A DNA stretch of 64,000 bases from assembly GCF_001458595.1 (NCBI RefSeq), contig NZ_LN890328.1:2667288-2731287 (forward strand), written 5' to 3'. Under the pieces are notes generated by a model. That model saw only the letters and a program-made list of their open reading frames with translations. It searched no databases and was not told the DNA's origin. The DNA is from Clostridium neonatale. Its GTDB lineage: Bacteria > Bacillota > Clostridia > Clostridiales > Clostridiaceae. The translations under genes and the position numbers were made by a program. This document shows, one piece after another, positions 7,574-15,582 of this stretch; positions within the stretch are counted from its first letter, which is position 1; each line of letters begins with the position of its first letter.

Positions 7574-8890
7574 CTACTTAATCTCTTTTTGTAATAATTC
7601 AACTTTTTCTCCATTTAAAATTCTGTTTGTAGTTCTTACTGCGCACATTTTTCCGCACATAGAACAACTGTGTTGATCCTCTGGTGGAATGCTTTCAAAG
7701 TATTCTCTAGCCTTATTACCATCAAGTGCAACCTTAAACATAGCTTCCCAATCTAATTTTTGACGTGCATCTGCCATTGCATTATCTCTATCTCTTGCTC
7801 CTTTGACACCATTTGCTATATCAGCTGCATGGGCTGCAATCTTTGATGCTATAATTCCTTCTTTAACATCATTAATATCTGGTAATCTTAAATGTTCTGC
7901 TGGTGTAACATAGCAAAGGAAGTTTGCTCCATTGGTTGCTGCAATAGCTCCACCAATCGCTGATGTTATATGATCATATCCTGGTGCAATATCTGTTACT
8001 AATGGTCCAAGTACATAAAATGGTGCTCCATGGCATAGTCTTTTTTCTATTTGCATATTAGCTGCTATTTCATTCATCGCCATATGTCCCGGTCCTTCAA
8101 TCATAACTTGTACATCTTTTTCCCATGCTCTTTTAGTCAATAAGCCAAGTTCCATTAATTCTGAAATTTGACCTGCATCAGTTGAATCATCAATACATCC
8201 TGGTCTCATAGCATCCCCAAGACTAATAGTTACATCATGCTCTCTAAGAATTTCTAATAATTCATCATAATGTTCATAAAATGGATTTTCATTTCCTGTC
8301 ATCTCCATCCATGCAAATAGAAGAGAACCTCCTCTAGATACTATATTCATCTTTCTTTTATCTTCTTTAAATACAGAAATAGTTCTTTTATTTATTCCAG
8401 CATGAATAGTAACAAAATCAACACCTTGTTCTGCATGTTTTCTTACTACTTCAAGAAAATCCTCTGCTTTAATATCTAAAAGATCTTTTTCTAAATATCC
8501 AATTGCATCATACATAGGAACTGTTCCTATCATAGCTGGAGAATATTCTATTAGTTTTTCTCTAAATTCTTGTGTCTTACCATAATTACTTAAATCCATT
8601 ATAGCTTCTGCACCATATTCAATAGCTAATTTAACTTTTTCCATTTCTCTGCAATAATCTACTGAGTCACCTGAAATACCTAAGTTCACATTTATCTTAG
8701 TTCTTAATCCATCGCCAACACCTTCTGGATTTAGTGATTTATGATTAACATTAGCCGGTATTACAACTTTTCCTTCTGCTATAAGTTGTCTTAATTTTTC
8801 TGCTTCTATTTGTTCCTTATCTGCTACGATTTCCATTTGTTTTGTAATTATACCTTTTTTAGCTGCTTCCATTTGTGTTTTATAACTCAT
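7574..8890 (-). CDS. thiC: Phosphomethylpyrimidine synthase ThiC (short clostridial form)
   Basis: A 438-residue radical-SAM enzyme that converts aminoimidazole ribotide to hydroxymethylpyrimidine phosphate. Visible: VNVNLGISGDS-type start of the barrel, GAEAIMDLSNYG, TIHAGI, SRGGSLL, SLGDAMRPGC, MIEGPGHM, LGPLVTDIAPGYDHI and the C-terminal Fe-S motif SCSMCGKMCAV. The Cys spacing reads CX2CX3C, one residue shorter than the CX2CX4C of the classical enzymes. It lacks the N-terminal domain of the ~600-residue enzymes, as usual in clostridia. A benzimidazole-forming BzaF-type paralog is the alternative, but the TPP-controlled operon with thiD, thiM and thiE argues for ThiC. Confidence 0.93.
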   Translation of the reverse strand: MSYKTQMEAAKKGIITKQMEIVADKEQIEAEKLRQLIAEGKVVIPANVNHKSLNPEGVGDGLRTKINVNLGISGDSVDYCREMEKVKLAIEYGAEAIMDLSNYGKTQEFREKLIEYSPAMIGTVPMYDAIGYLEKDLLDIKAEDFLEVVRKHAEQGVDFVTIHAGINKRTISVFKEDKRKMNIVSRGGSLLFAWMEMTGNENPFYEHYDELLEILREHDVTISLGDAMRPGCIDDSTDAGQISELMELGLLTKRAWEKDVQVMIEGPGHMAMNEIAANMQIEKRLCHGAPFYVLGPLVTDIAPGYDHITSAIGGAIAATNGANFLCYVTPAEHLRLPDINDVKEGIIASKIAAHAADIANGVKGARDRDNAMADARQKLDWEAMFKVALDGNKAREYFESIPPEDQHSCSMCGKMCAVRTTNRILNGEKVELLQKEIK

Positions 8891-9002
8891 CTTAATTTTC
8901 CTCCTAAATATTTCCCTAGAGAATTCTAAGGGAATTTTTAAACAAATTTAGACTTAACCCAATTTTTTTATTACCCCTGATGTACCTCAGGGGTACAACT
9001 AA
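8891..9002 (-). promoter_or_regulatory. Two hairpins in the thiD-thiC spacer
   Basis: On the operon strand, a perfect hairpin (TACCCCTGA around GGTACA, about 8971-8996) is followed by a second smaller one (TTCCCT/AGGGAA, about 8913-8937) just before the thiC RBS. Neither is followed by a T-run on the operon strand, so they are more likely RNA processing or stability elements than terminators. No second TPP aptamer is present. Confidence 0.45.
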
Positions 9003-9788
9003 TTAATAATATTTATAAAAATGGTGAGTTGGTCCAACGCCTTTGCCAAGCTCAAAACCATTTTTGATAGCTCCCGTAATATAATTTTTAGCTTCACCTA
9101 CTGCATCTTTTATATTCATTTTCTTAGCTATATTAGCAGCAATTGCTGATGATAATGTACATCCTGTCCCATGTGTATGAGTTGTATTTATTCTTTCTTG
9201 TGGAAATAATACAAATTCATTACCATCATATAATAAGTCTGTTGCATCATCTTCTAAGTGACCACCTTTAACTAATACTGCCTTTGGCCCTAATTCAATT
9301 AATTTTTTAGCAGCATCCTTCATTTGCTCTAAATTCTTTATTTCAACGCCTAAAATCTCTTCCGCTTCTGGAAGATTAGGTGTTATTAATGTTGCTAGTG
9401 GAAATAATTCTTTTACTAATGTTTCTTTTGCATCTGGTGATAATAAATTAAATCCACTTTTTGAAATCATAACTGGATCTAAGACAATATCACATAAATC
9501 TTCAACTTTGTTTAATGCATTTGCTATAGCCTTTATAGATTCAATTTTAGATACCATTCCGATTTTTACTGCATCTACTCTTATATCTTCAAAAATTACG
9601 TCTATTTGTTTTTCTATCATTTGCGGTTCTATATCTTGTATCCCAAATACGCCCATTGTATTTTGAGCAGTTATAGCAGTTATAACACTCATTCCATATA
9701 CACCATTTGCAGAAAATGATTTTAAATCTGCTTGTATTCCTGCTCCCCCACAACTGTCTGAACCTGCAATTGTTAATGCTCTATACAT
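9003..9788 (-). CDS. thiD: HMP/HMP-phosphate kinase ThiD
   Basis: A 261-residue ribokinase-fold kinase that phosphorylates hydroxymethylpyrimidine (phosphate) to the diphosphate used by ThiE. Motifs: TIAGSDSCGGAGIQADLK at the N-terminus, AITAQNT, VKIGM, LDPVMISKSG, TPNLPEAE, VLVKGGH, and the anion-hole/catalytic THTHGTGCTLSSAIAAN near residue 210. The full length and order in the operon (after thiW, before thiC) leave no doubt. Confidence 0.96.
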   Translation of the reverse strand: MYRALTIAGSDSCGGAGIQADLKSFSANGVYGMSVITAITAQNTMGVFGIQDIEPQMIEKQIDVIFEDIRVDAVKIGMVSKIESIKAIANALNKVEDLCDIVLDPVMISKSGFNLLSPDAKETLVKELFPLATLITPNLPEAEEILGVEIKNLEQMKDAAKKLIELGPKAVLVKGGHLEDDATDLLYDGNEFVLFPQERINTTHTHGTGCTLSSAIAANIAKKMNIKDAVGEAKNYITGAIKNGFELGKGVGPTHHFYKYY

Positions 9789-9826
9789 ACCTTCACATCC
9801 TTTGTTTTAGATATAATACTTAATAT

Positions 9827-10351
9827 TTAGTTAGTTTTAGCTTCTAAATTATGCGAGCTTCTATTTATTAATGTATGTTCTATAACAGGAATCTTTAGAA
9901 ATACATATGCAATTATTGCACCTGCACTGCAGCTAAGCATAAATGGTGCTACAAACATTATTACTGCTCCTTCTTTTCCTAAAAATGCTGCTGCTAGTGG
10001 ATACGCAAGTAATGCTCCTAATATTCCTGTACCTACTACTTCTCCAATTACACCAACAAGTATTCTCTTAAATTTTTTATAAAGAATACCTGAAAGTAAT
10101 GCACCTACCATACTACCTGGGAATGCTAACAGACTGCCTGTCCCTAATATATTTCGTATAAGTGATGCTACAAACGCATTACACATTGCATATATTGGTC
10201 CAAGAGTTACTGCTCCAACTACATTAACAAAATGTTGTACTGGCGATATTTTTGCTGCTCCTATTGGTATTGAGAATGTTCCGAATATAACAGCCATACC
10301 AATAAGTACACCACTTAGTGCAATTTTTTGTGCTTTACTCTTTTCGTTCAT
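9827..10351 (-). CDS. thiW: ThiW, putative thiazole-specific ECF S component
   Basis: A 174-residue membrane protein with five or six hydrophobic segments, of the ThiW family: KIALSGVLIGMAVIFG at the N-terminus, then SPVQHFVNVVGAVTLGP and the GTGSLLAFPGSMVGALL stretch typical of the family. ThiW proteins are TPP-riboswitch-controlled ECF substrate subunits thought to bring in the thiazole precursor, which fits ThiM further down. It is the first gene behind the TPP riboswitch. The EcfA/EcfT module must be encoded elsewhere. Confidence 0.9.
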   Translation of the reverse strand: MNEKSKAQKIALSGVLIGMAVIFGTFSIPIGAAKISPVQHFVNVVGAVTLGPIYAMCNAFVASLIRNILGTGSLLAFPGSMVGALLSGILYKKFKRILVGVIGEVVGTGILGALLAYPLAAAFLGKEGAVIMFVAPFMLSCSAGAIIAYVFLKIPVIEHTLINRSSHNLEAKTN

Positions 10352-10401
10352 TTTTCAGCCTCCTTATCTTTTAATTTTAGGAAACTATACAAAAACTACG
10401 T

Positions 10402-10430
10402 AAAAAAAAATGTAACCCAAAGGGTTACAT
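10402..10430 (-). terminator. Riboswitch-linked intrinsic terminator
   Basis: A stem TGTAACCC/GGGTTACA (10411-10418/10422-10429, loop AAA) is followed on the minus strand by a run of nine T. It lies between the TPP aptamer and thiW and is the expression platform that stops transcription when TPP is bound. Confidence 0.9.
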
Positions 10431-10456
10431 TATAAATATACACGCAATTATTTTGT

Positions 10457-10547
10457 ACTTCCCTCCGTTGGCATTAACCAAATCAGGTTATAAGAGTCTA
10501 GGAAATCAATCTTTCCAATCTCAGCCGATGTATCAGCTCCCCTAGTT
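10457..10547 (-). ncRNA. TPP riboswitch (THI element)
   Basis: On the minus strand the sequence carries the conserved TPP aptamer pieces in order: GGGGAGC, GGCTGAGA, a variable arm, CCTGATTTGGTTAATGCC and GGAGGGAAGT. It precedes thiW and the operon and is followed within 30 nt by a terminator, so control is by premature transcription termination. Confidence 0.95.
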
Positions 10548-10621
10548 ATAAATTATTTAATTTTATCCACAAATTAAACATTATACCAATATTATAAAAT
10601 AGTCAAGATATTTTACATTCT

Positions 10622-11506
10622 TTACTCATTATTTTTTCCAAATACTTTTTCTTTAAGCCTAAGTCCTTCCTTTGTTGCAGCTACTCCTCCCATTGCAGTT
10701 TCTCTAAGTGCTGATGGTAAGCTTTTTCCTACTTTATACATTGCTTCAACAGCATCATCAAAAGGTATTTTAGCTTCAACTCCTGCCATCACCATATCTG
10801 CTGTACAAAGAGCAGTAATAGCACCTTGTGCATTTCTTTTTGCACATGGTATTTCTACTAAACCTGCTACTGGATCGCATACTAAACCTAATACATTTTG
10901 AAGTATTATTGACCCAGCATCTAAACTCATTTTAGGAGTTCCACACATTAATTCAACTACTGCTGCTGCTCCCATTGCAGAGGCTGATCCGCACTCTGCC
11001 TGGCATCCTCCTTCTGCACCAGAAAGGGTTGCATTCATTCCAATAATCATTCCAACAGCTGAAGCTGCAAGAAGTCCATTTATCATTTCATCCTCTGACA
11101 ATTCCAACACTTCACCTGCTGCTAAAATAACTGCTGGTAATATTCCACATGATCCTGCTGTTGGACATGCAACTATTTTCCCCATGGAAGCATTTACTTC
11201 TGATGATGCAAGGGCCATTGCCATAGCTATATTAGTAGCTCTTCCTGTTAAAGTCTTCTTATTTTTAGCGTAATTATTTAATCTATGTCCATCTCCGCCA
11301 ATAAGGCCACTAAGTGAGTAAACTTCTTTTTCAGTTCCTGCTTTTGCTGCATCCTTCATTACTTTTAAGTTTTTTCTCATCTTTTCTATTACTTTCTCTC
11401 TTGTTGATCCCTTTTCTTCAACTTCACATCTTATAGCATACTCGCTTAAAGAAATATTATGTTTATCACATAATTCTAATAACTCTTCTCCTGTTCTTGC
11501 AAGCAT
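10622..11506 (-). CDS. sdaAA: L-serine dehydratase, iron-sulfur alpha subunit
   Basis: A 294-residue alpha chain of the two-subunit, [4Fe-4S]-dependent L-serine deaminase that makes pyruvate and ammonia. Cys-rich conserved stretches are visible: CPTAGSCGILPAVILAAGE, SGAEGGCQAECGSASAMGAA, and CDPVAGLVEIPCAKRN, which carry the cluster ligands. It follows the beta-subunit gene by 76 bp in the same operon. Length matches the Bacillus/Clostridium split enzyme. Confidence 0.95.
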   Translation of the reverse strand: MLARTGEELLELCDKHNISLSEYAIRCEVEEKGSTREKVIEKMRKNLKVMKDAAKAGTEKEVYSLSGLIGGDGHRLNNYAKNKKTLTGRATNIAMAMALASSEVNASMGKIVACPTAGSCGILPAVILAAGEVLELSEDEMINGLLAASAVGMIIGMNATLSGAEGGCQAECGSASAMGAAAVVELMCGTPKMSLDAGSIILQNVLGLVCDPVAGLVEIPCAKRNAQGAITALCTADMVMAGVEAKIPFDDAVEAMYKVGKSLPSALRETAMGGVAATKEGLRLKEKVFGKNNE

Positions 11507-11582
11507 ATTACCTGTTCCACCTTTCTTCTTACGCTATTGTTTAATACTATATCTCGAATTATATGCATTCCAAAGCAATTTA

Positions 11583-12260
11583 TTATTCTTCTTGTACTGG
11601 GCTAATTGCAATAACTTTAAATACAAATTCTAATTTTTTTATTTTATCTATAACATCCTCATTTATCCTATTATCCATTTCAAAAATCATAGTTGCTTCT
11701 TCGCCTTTTCTATCTCTAAAAACTTTCATAAATGCTATGTTTATATTTTCACTTGAAAGAATCTGAGTAACTGAATTAATGACCCCCGGTACATCTTTAT
11801 GAGATATAATCAATGTTTCATATATTCCTGTAAATTCTACTTCATTATCATTTACCTCAAATATTTTAATATTTCCACCACCAATAGAAGATCCCATCAC
11901 TTCACAATAGTTATCATCTACAGTTCTCATTATAAACTTAACTGTATTAGGATGAACATCACCTAAATCTGCTTCTTTAAATAGGAATTTCACTCCTAAT
12001 TCTTTTGCTATTTCCATAGAATCTCTAAGCCTTTCATCATAAGGTTCCATCCCAAGTATTCCTGCTACCAAAGCTTTATCTGTTCCATGACCTCTATATG
12101 TTTTTGCAAAAGAACCATGTAGTAAAAATGTTACTTCTGCTATTTCTCCTCCAGCTATACTTCTTGCTATTTTCCCAAGTCTAGCTGCTCCTGCTGTATG
12201 TGAACTAGATGGACCTATCATTACTGGTCCAAGTATATCAAATATTCCTATACCTTTCAT
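11583..12260 (-). CDS. sdaAB: L-serine dehydratase, beta subunit with ACT domain
   Basis: A 225-residue beta chain. The N-terminal half carries IGPSSSHTAGAARLGKIA, the serine dehydratase beta signature, and HGSFAKTYRGHGTDKAL. The C-terminal third (about 148-225) is an ACT-type regulatory fold (HKDVPGVINSVTQILSS...). It is the first gene of the sdaAB-sdaAA pair. The RBS AGGAG is well placed. Confidence 0.95.
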   Translation of the reverse strand: MKGIGIFDILGPVMIGPSSSHTAGAARLGKIARSIAGGEIAEVTFLLHGSFAKTYRGHGTDKALVAGILGMEPYDERLRDSMEIAKELGVKFLFKEADLGDVHPNTVKFIMRTVDDNYCEVMGSSIGGGNIKIFEVNDNEVEFTGIYETLIISHKDVPGVINSVTQILSSENINIAFMKVFRDRKGEEATMIFEMDNRINEDVIDKIKKLEFVFKVIAISPVQEE

Positions 12261-12638
12261 AATCGAATTTCTCCTTATTTACTTTTAACGATTGTAATGT
12301 TTCTCAAAATTTATTAAAACATATTATATTTAAAGTATCTACATTATATAATTATTTTGTCATTTTTATAAGAATATAAGCATAGTTTATTTAAATATTT
12401 AAATTTTATAACTCAAAAAATTTAAATATATATGTTGCAATTACTTTTCTACATTTTGTATGCTGGTATTTACTTAGACTGTAAACATCTTAAATGAAAT
12501 TTTATTATTGTAATATATATTTTTCTAACTTATTAAATAATACATGAATATTATTAATTTACCCGAAATAAGGATAGCAATTAGAATGCTATCCTTATAA
12601 ATGATTAATTATTTAAATATTTCTTTATAAACAATTTA
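12261..12638. other. Intergenic, no gene; ends in PTS-gene terminator
   Basis: No ORF with an RBS is visible. It holds the promoter region of sdaAB and, at its left-hand end as read on the minus strand, the terminator of the PTS gene. The rest is plain A+T-rich sequence. Confidence 0.5.
12568..12598 (-). terminator. Terminator of the PTS IICB gene
   Basis: A 12-bp perfect stem (12568-12579 with 12587-12598) and a 7-nt loop lie 40 bp beyond the stop of the PTS gene. The following T-stretch on the minus strand is short but present. Confidence 0.75.
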
Positions 12639-14075
12639 TTATCTACATAGTTTTTTAAATTCATCAGCTACAAATTGAACTTGCGTACCTACTATAACCT
12701 GTAAGCTTGTCTTACCTGGTCTCATAACGCCTGATACACCTGCTGATTTAATTAATTTTTCATCTACGCGTGATTGATCTTTAATTTCTAAACGTAATCT
12801 TGTTACACAATTATCAATTGAAGTTATATTTTCTTTTCCTCCAACACCTTTTAATATGATAGATGCAACTTCTGTATAATTATTATTAGCAAGTACTGCA
12901 TTCATTTCTTCAGCATCATCATCTTCTCTGCCCGGAGTCTTTAAATTAAATTTTGTAATAGCAAAGCGGAATACAACGTAGTAAATAACTGCAAAAACTA
13001 AGCCTATTGGTATAATATAAAGTGGATTTTCAGCCATTGGGGCTTTAAAACTTAAGAACCAGTCTACAAAACCTGCACTAAAGTTAAATCCGCATCTTAC
13101 TGGCAATAATGTACATACCACTGCTGAAATTCCTGATAATATTGCATGAACTAAGTATAATCCTGGTGCCAAGAACATAAATGAGAATTCTAAAGGTTCT
13201 GTTACCCCTGTGAAAAATGCTGATATTGACGCTGCTAATAATAATCCATAAACTGCTTTCTTCTTGTTATCTTTAGCAGTATGATACATTGCAAGAGCTC
13301 CTGCTGGTAAACCAAACATCATTACTGGGAAGAATCCTGTCATATACATACCAGTCACGCCTTGTGTACCAGTTCCTGCCCAGAAGTTTCCTATATCATT
13401 AATTCCTGCAACGTCGAACCAGAATACTGAATTAAGTGCATGATGAAGACCTGTTGGAATTAAAAGCCTATTGAAGAATGTATAAATACCTGAACCAATT
13501 GCTCCTGTAGATACGATTGCTTCCCCAAAACTTACTAATCCTCCATAAACTATTGGCCATACAAAGAATAATATCAAAGATGCAACAATTGATCCTGCTG
13601 CTGTTACTATAGCAACACATCTTTTTCCACTAAAGAACGCTAAAGCATCTGGTAATTTAGTGCCTTTAAATTTATTATAACAACTTGAACCTATAATACC
13701 TGATAAAATACCTGTAAATTGTGTTGCTATCTTTCCAAATGCTGCTGGTACTTCTGCAACATCTACACCTTTAAACATTGCTACAACGGCTGGTGATAAT
13801 AAAGTAGTAATCATAAGCCATGAAACAAGTCCTGCAAGTCCTGCTGTACCATCGTTGTCATCAGACATGCCGACACCAACACCAATTGCAAATAATATAC
13901 CCATGTTGTCGATTAATGAGCCTCCAGCTTTTATTAGGAATGCTGCAATTATATTGTTTGCCCCCCAGCCAGATGGATCAATCCAATAACCAATTCCCAT
14001 TAATATACTTGCAACTGGCAAGCAAGCTACAGGTAACATTAATGATTTCCCTAGTTTTTGTAAGTACTTCATCAT
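12639..14075 (-). CDS. nagE: PTS IICB, N-acetylglucosamine/glucose family
   Basis: A 478-residue phosphotransferase permease. The IIC membrane domain (about 1-375) contains GLHHALNSVFWFDVAGIND, typical of the GlcNAc branch, and GVTEPLEFSFMFLAP, the substrate-loop signature. A C-terminal IIB domain (about 400-478) carries the phosphorylated Cys in the motif DNCVTRLRLE. No IIA domain is attached, so a shared IIA must serve it. It sits behind a BglG-type antiterminator gene with a terminator/RAT in between. Sequence motifs favour N-acetylglucosamine, but close clostridial relatives are known to accept glucose as well, so the substrate call is probable rather than certain. Confidence 0.85.
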   Translation of the reverse strand: MMKYLQKLGKSLMLPVACLPVASILMGIGYWIDPSGWGANNIIAAFLIKAGGSLIDNMGILFAIGVGVGMSDDNDGTAGLAGLVSWLMITTLLSPAVVAMFKGVDVAEVPAAFGKIATQFTGILSGIIGSSCYNKFKGTKLPDALAFFSGKRCVAIVTAAGSIVASLILFFVWPIVYGGLVSFGEAIVSTGAIGSGIYTFFNRLLIPTGLHHALNSVFWFDVAGINDIGNFWAGTGTQGVTGMYMTGFFPVMMFGLPAGALAMYHTAKDNKKKAVYGLLLAASISAFFTGVTEPLEFSFMFLAPGLYLVHAILSGISAVVCTLLPVRCGFNFSAGFVDWFLSFKAPMAENPLYIIPIGLVFAVIYYVVFRFAITKFNLKTPGREDDDAEEMNAVLANNNYTEVASIILKGVGGKENITSIDNCVTRLRLEIKDQSRVDEKLIKSAGVSGVMRPGKTSLQVIVGTQVQFVADEFKKLCR

Positions 14076-14147
14076 ATTGAAGTCCCTCCTTATTAAATAT
14101 TTATTACAAGAGTACTAGACTCTCATATACATTTTTATTTTTGAACA

Positions 14148-14225
14148 CAAAAAAGCTGAAAAGAATAGATCAAGATATAATCCTATCCTTTTCAGCTGAT
14201 GCTCGAATCTAATCGGTTACACGCT
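14148..14225 (-). promoter_or_regulatory. Antiterminator target (RAT) plus terminator in front of nagE
   Basis: On the minus strand, a 15-bp stem (14154-14168/14183-14197, one G-U pair) is followed by six T: a strong terminator about 70 bp ahead of the PTS gene. Just upstream and overlapping its 5' arm lies a region (about 14188-14225) with a partial match to the BglG-family RNA antiterminator (GTGTAACCGATTAGATTCGAGCA). Binding of the product of the preceding gene would prevent the terminator from forming. Confidence 0.75.
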
Positions 14226-14282
14226 ATTTATTAAAAACGTATTCTGTTTATGTTTACATGTTACCATATAAATCTATTATAA

Positions 14283-15170
14283 TCAACTCTTTTTATTAAA
14301 AAATTTAATATTAAATTTAGTATTCTTGCTTTCCTTTCTAAACCTTTCTATATGCATTGCTAAGTATGCTATCTCACTCTCTGATACTTCTTTATCAAGG
14401 TATTTTTCTAATATCTTTGCTGAAGATTCCGCTATTTTATAAGATACCTTATATTTTGACTTAATCTCATAAATAAAGTCATTACCGATTTCTGAATCTG
14501 CCAAAATTCTTTTAATAGCAAACTTTATATGAGTTACAAATCTTGCATAATTTAAGGTTTCTTTGTCTATTTTTATATCTAATTGCTTTTCTACACAGGT
14601 AATTACCATATTACTTAAATTAGTACTCTTTATTGTGTCATTTAAGTTTCCGCTATTTCTACTTGAATGAATATGCAATGCTATAAGTCCAATTTCATCT
14701 TCTGGAATTAATAAATCCAATTCATTTTCTAACATTTTTGCTGCTTTTTCAGCTAACATATATTCTTTTTTATAAAGAACTTTAGTCTCAGTAATAAAAG
14801 GATTTTCTATTATTTCTCCATTTACAATTCTCTTTATTGCAAAATTTAAGTGATCAATTAATCCAATATGTATCTTTTCATCCAAATCTTCATTTAAATC
14901 ACTTGATATTTCTGTTATTATATTTTCACATAAACCAAAAAATTCTTCATCAACTTTCTCAATAACTTGTTTAAAATTCTTAAGATTATCTTCATTCTCC
15001 ATCACAAAGACTTTTTCAACCTGTGTTCCTTTTGGTATTTTATCACCAAATTTTTTACCAAATCCTATTCCCCTAGAAAATAGCATTTTTTCTTTTCCTG
15101 ATATTTTTACACAAACTATATTATTATTATACGCTTGTATCACTACCCCTTCATTAACAACAATACCCAT
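14283..15170 (-). CDS. BglG/LicT-family transcriptional antiterminator
   Basis: A 295-residue RNA-binding antiterminator. The N-terminal CAT domain (about 1-65, VIQAYNNNIVCVKISGKEKML...GIGFGKKFGD) is followed by two PTS regulation domains with their phosphorylatable histidines (HLNFAIKR and ALHIHSSR in PRD1; THIKFAIKR and AMHIERFR in PRD2). It is immediately upstream of the PTS IICB gene and its RAT/terminator, so it most likely switches that gene on when sugar is present. The protein length is full. Confidence 0.93.
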   Translation of the reverse strand: MGIVVNEGVVIQAYNNNIVCVKISGKEKMLFSRGIGFGKKFGDKIPKGTQVEKVFVMENEDNLKNFKQVIEKVDEEFFGLCENIITEISSDLNEDLDEKIHIGLIDHLNFAIKRIVNGEIIENPFITETKVLYKKEYMLAEKAAKMLENELDLLIPEDEIGLIALHIHSSRNSGNLNDTIKSTNLSNMVITCVEKQLDIKIDKETLNYARFVTHIKFAIKRILADSEIGNDFIYEIKSKYKVSYKIAESSAKILEKYLDKEVSESEIAYLAMHIERFRKESKNTKFNIKFFNKKS

Positions 15171-15582
15171 GACACGCCTCCTTTTTACTAATATTTCAGC
15201 ATCATATAATCATAGTATAACAAATCTATTTATATTTCAATTTAAATTATTCGATATTTTATTATGATTTCTTTATTCTGTAAACACTTAGAAATAAATC
15301 ATATCAACCTTAATAATCATTCATCAGAATCTATTTATTATTATAATATCTTTATTATATCATTTTAGAAATAGGTACTATCATACAAACAAATCCTTTG
15401 TGAAGTAACTAATAACATTGTAGCTGTTAAATAGGATAATATGATTGCTACTTCATTCCATTCAAAAATTATAGATGATTTAAGTTTTTTAGAATATTTT
15501 CAAAACGGATTAATTAAATGAATTTAAATATAATAAATAATGTTGAATTGTATTATACAAATATAATTCAACATTAATATTT
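15171..15582. other. Intergenic, no gene; terminator of the kinase gene
   Basis: No ORF is supported. On the left it holds the promoter of the antiterminator gene. At 15539-15575 there is a hairpin (AATGTTGAATT/AATTCAACATT) that would end the kinase gene on the minus strand. Confidence 0.5.
15539..15575 (-). terminator. Terminator of the nucleoside-kinase-like gene
   Basis: An 11-bp perfect stem (15539-15549/15565-15575) lies 8 bp past the stop codon on the minus strand, with a T-rich flank (ATTTATT). Confidence 0.65.
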
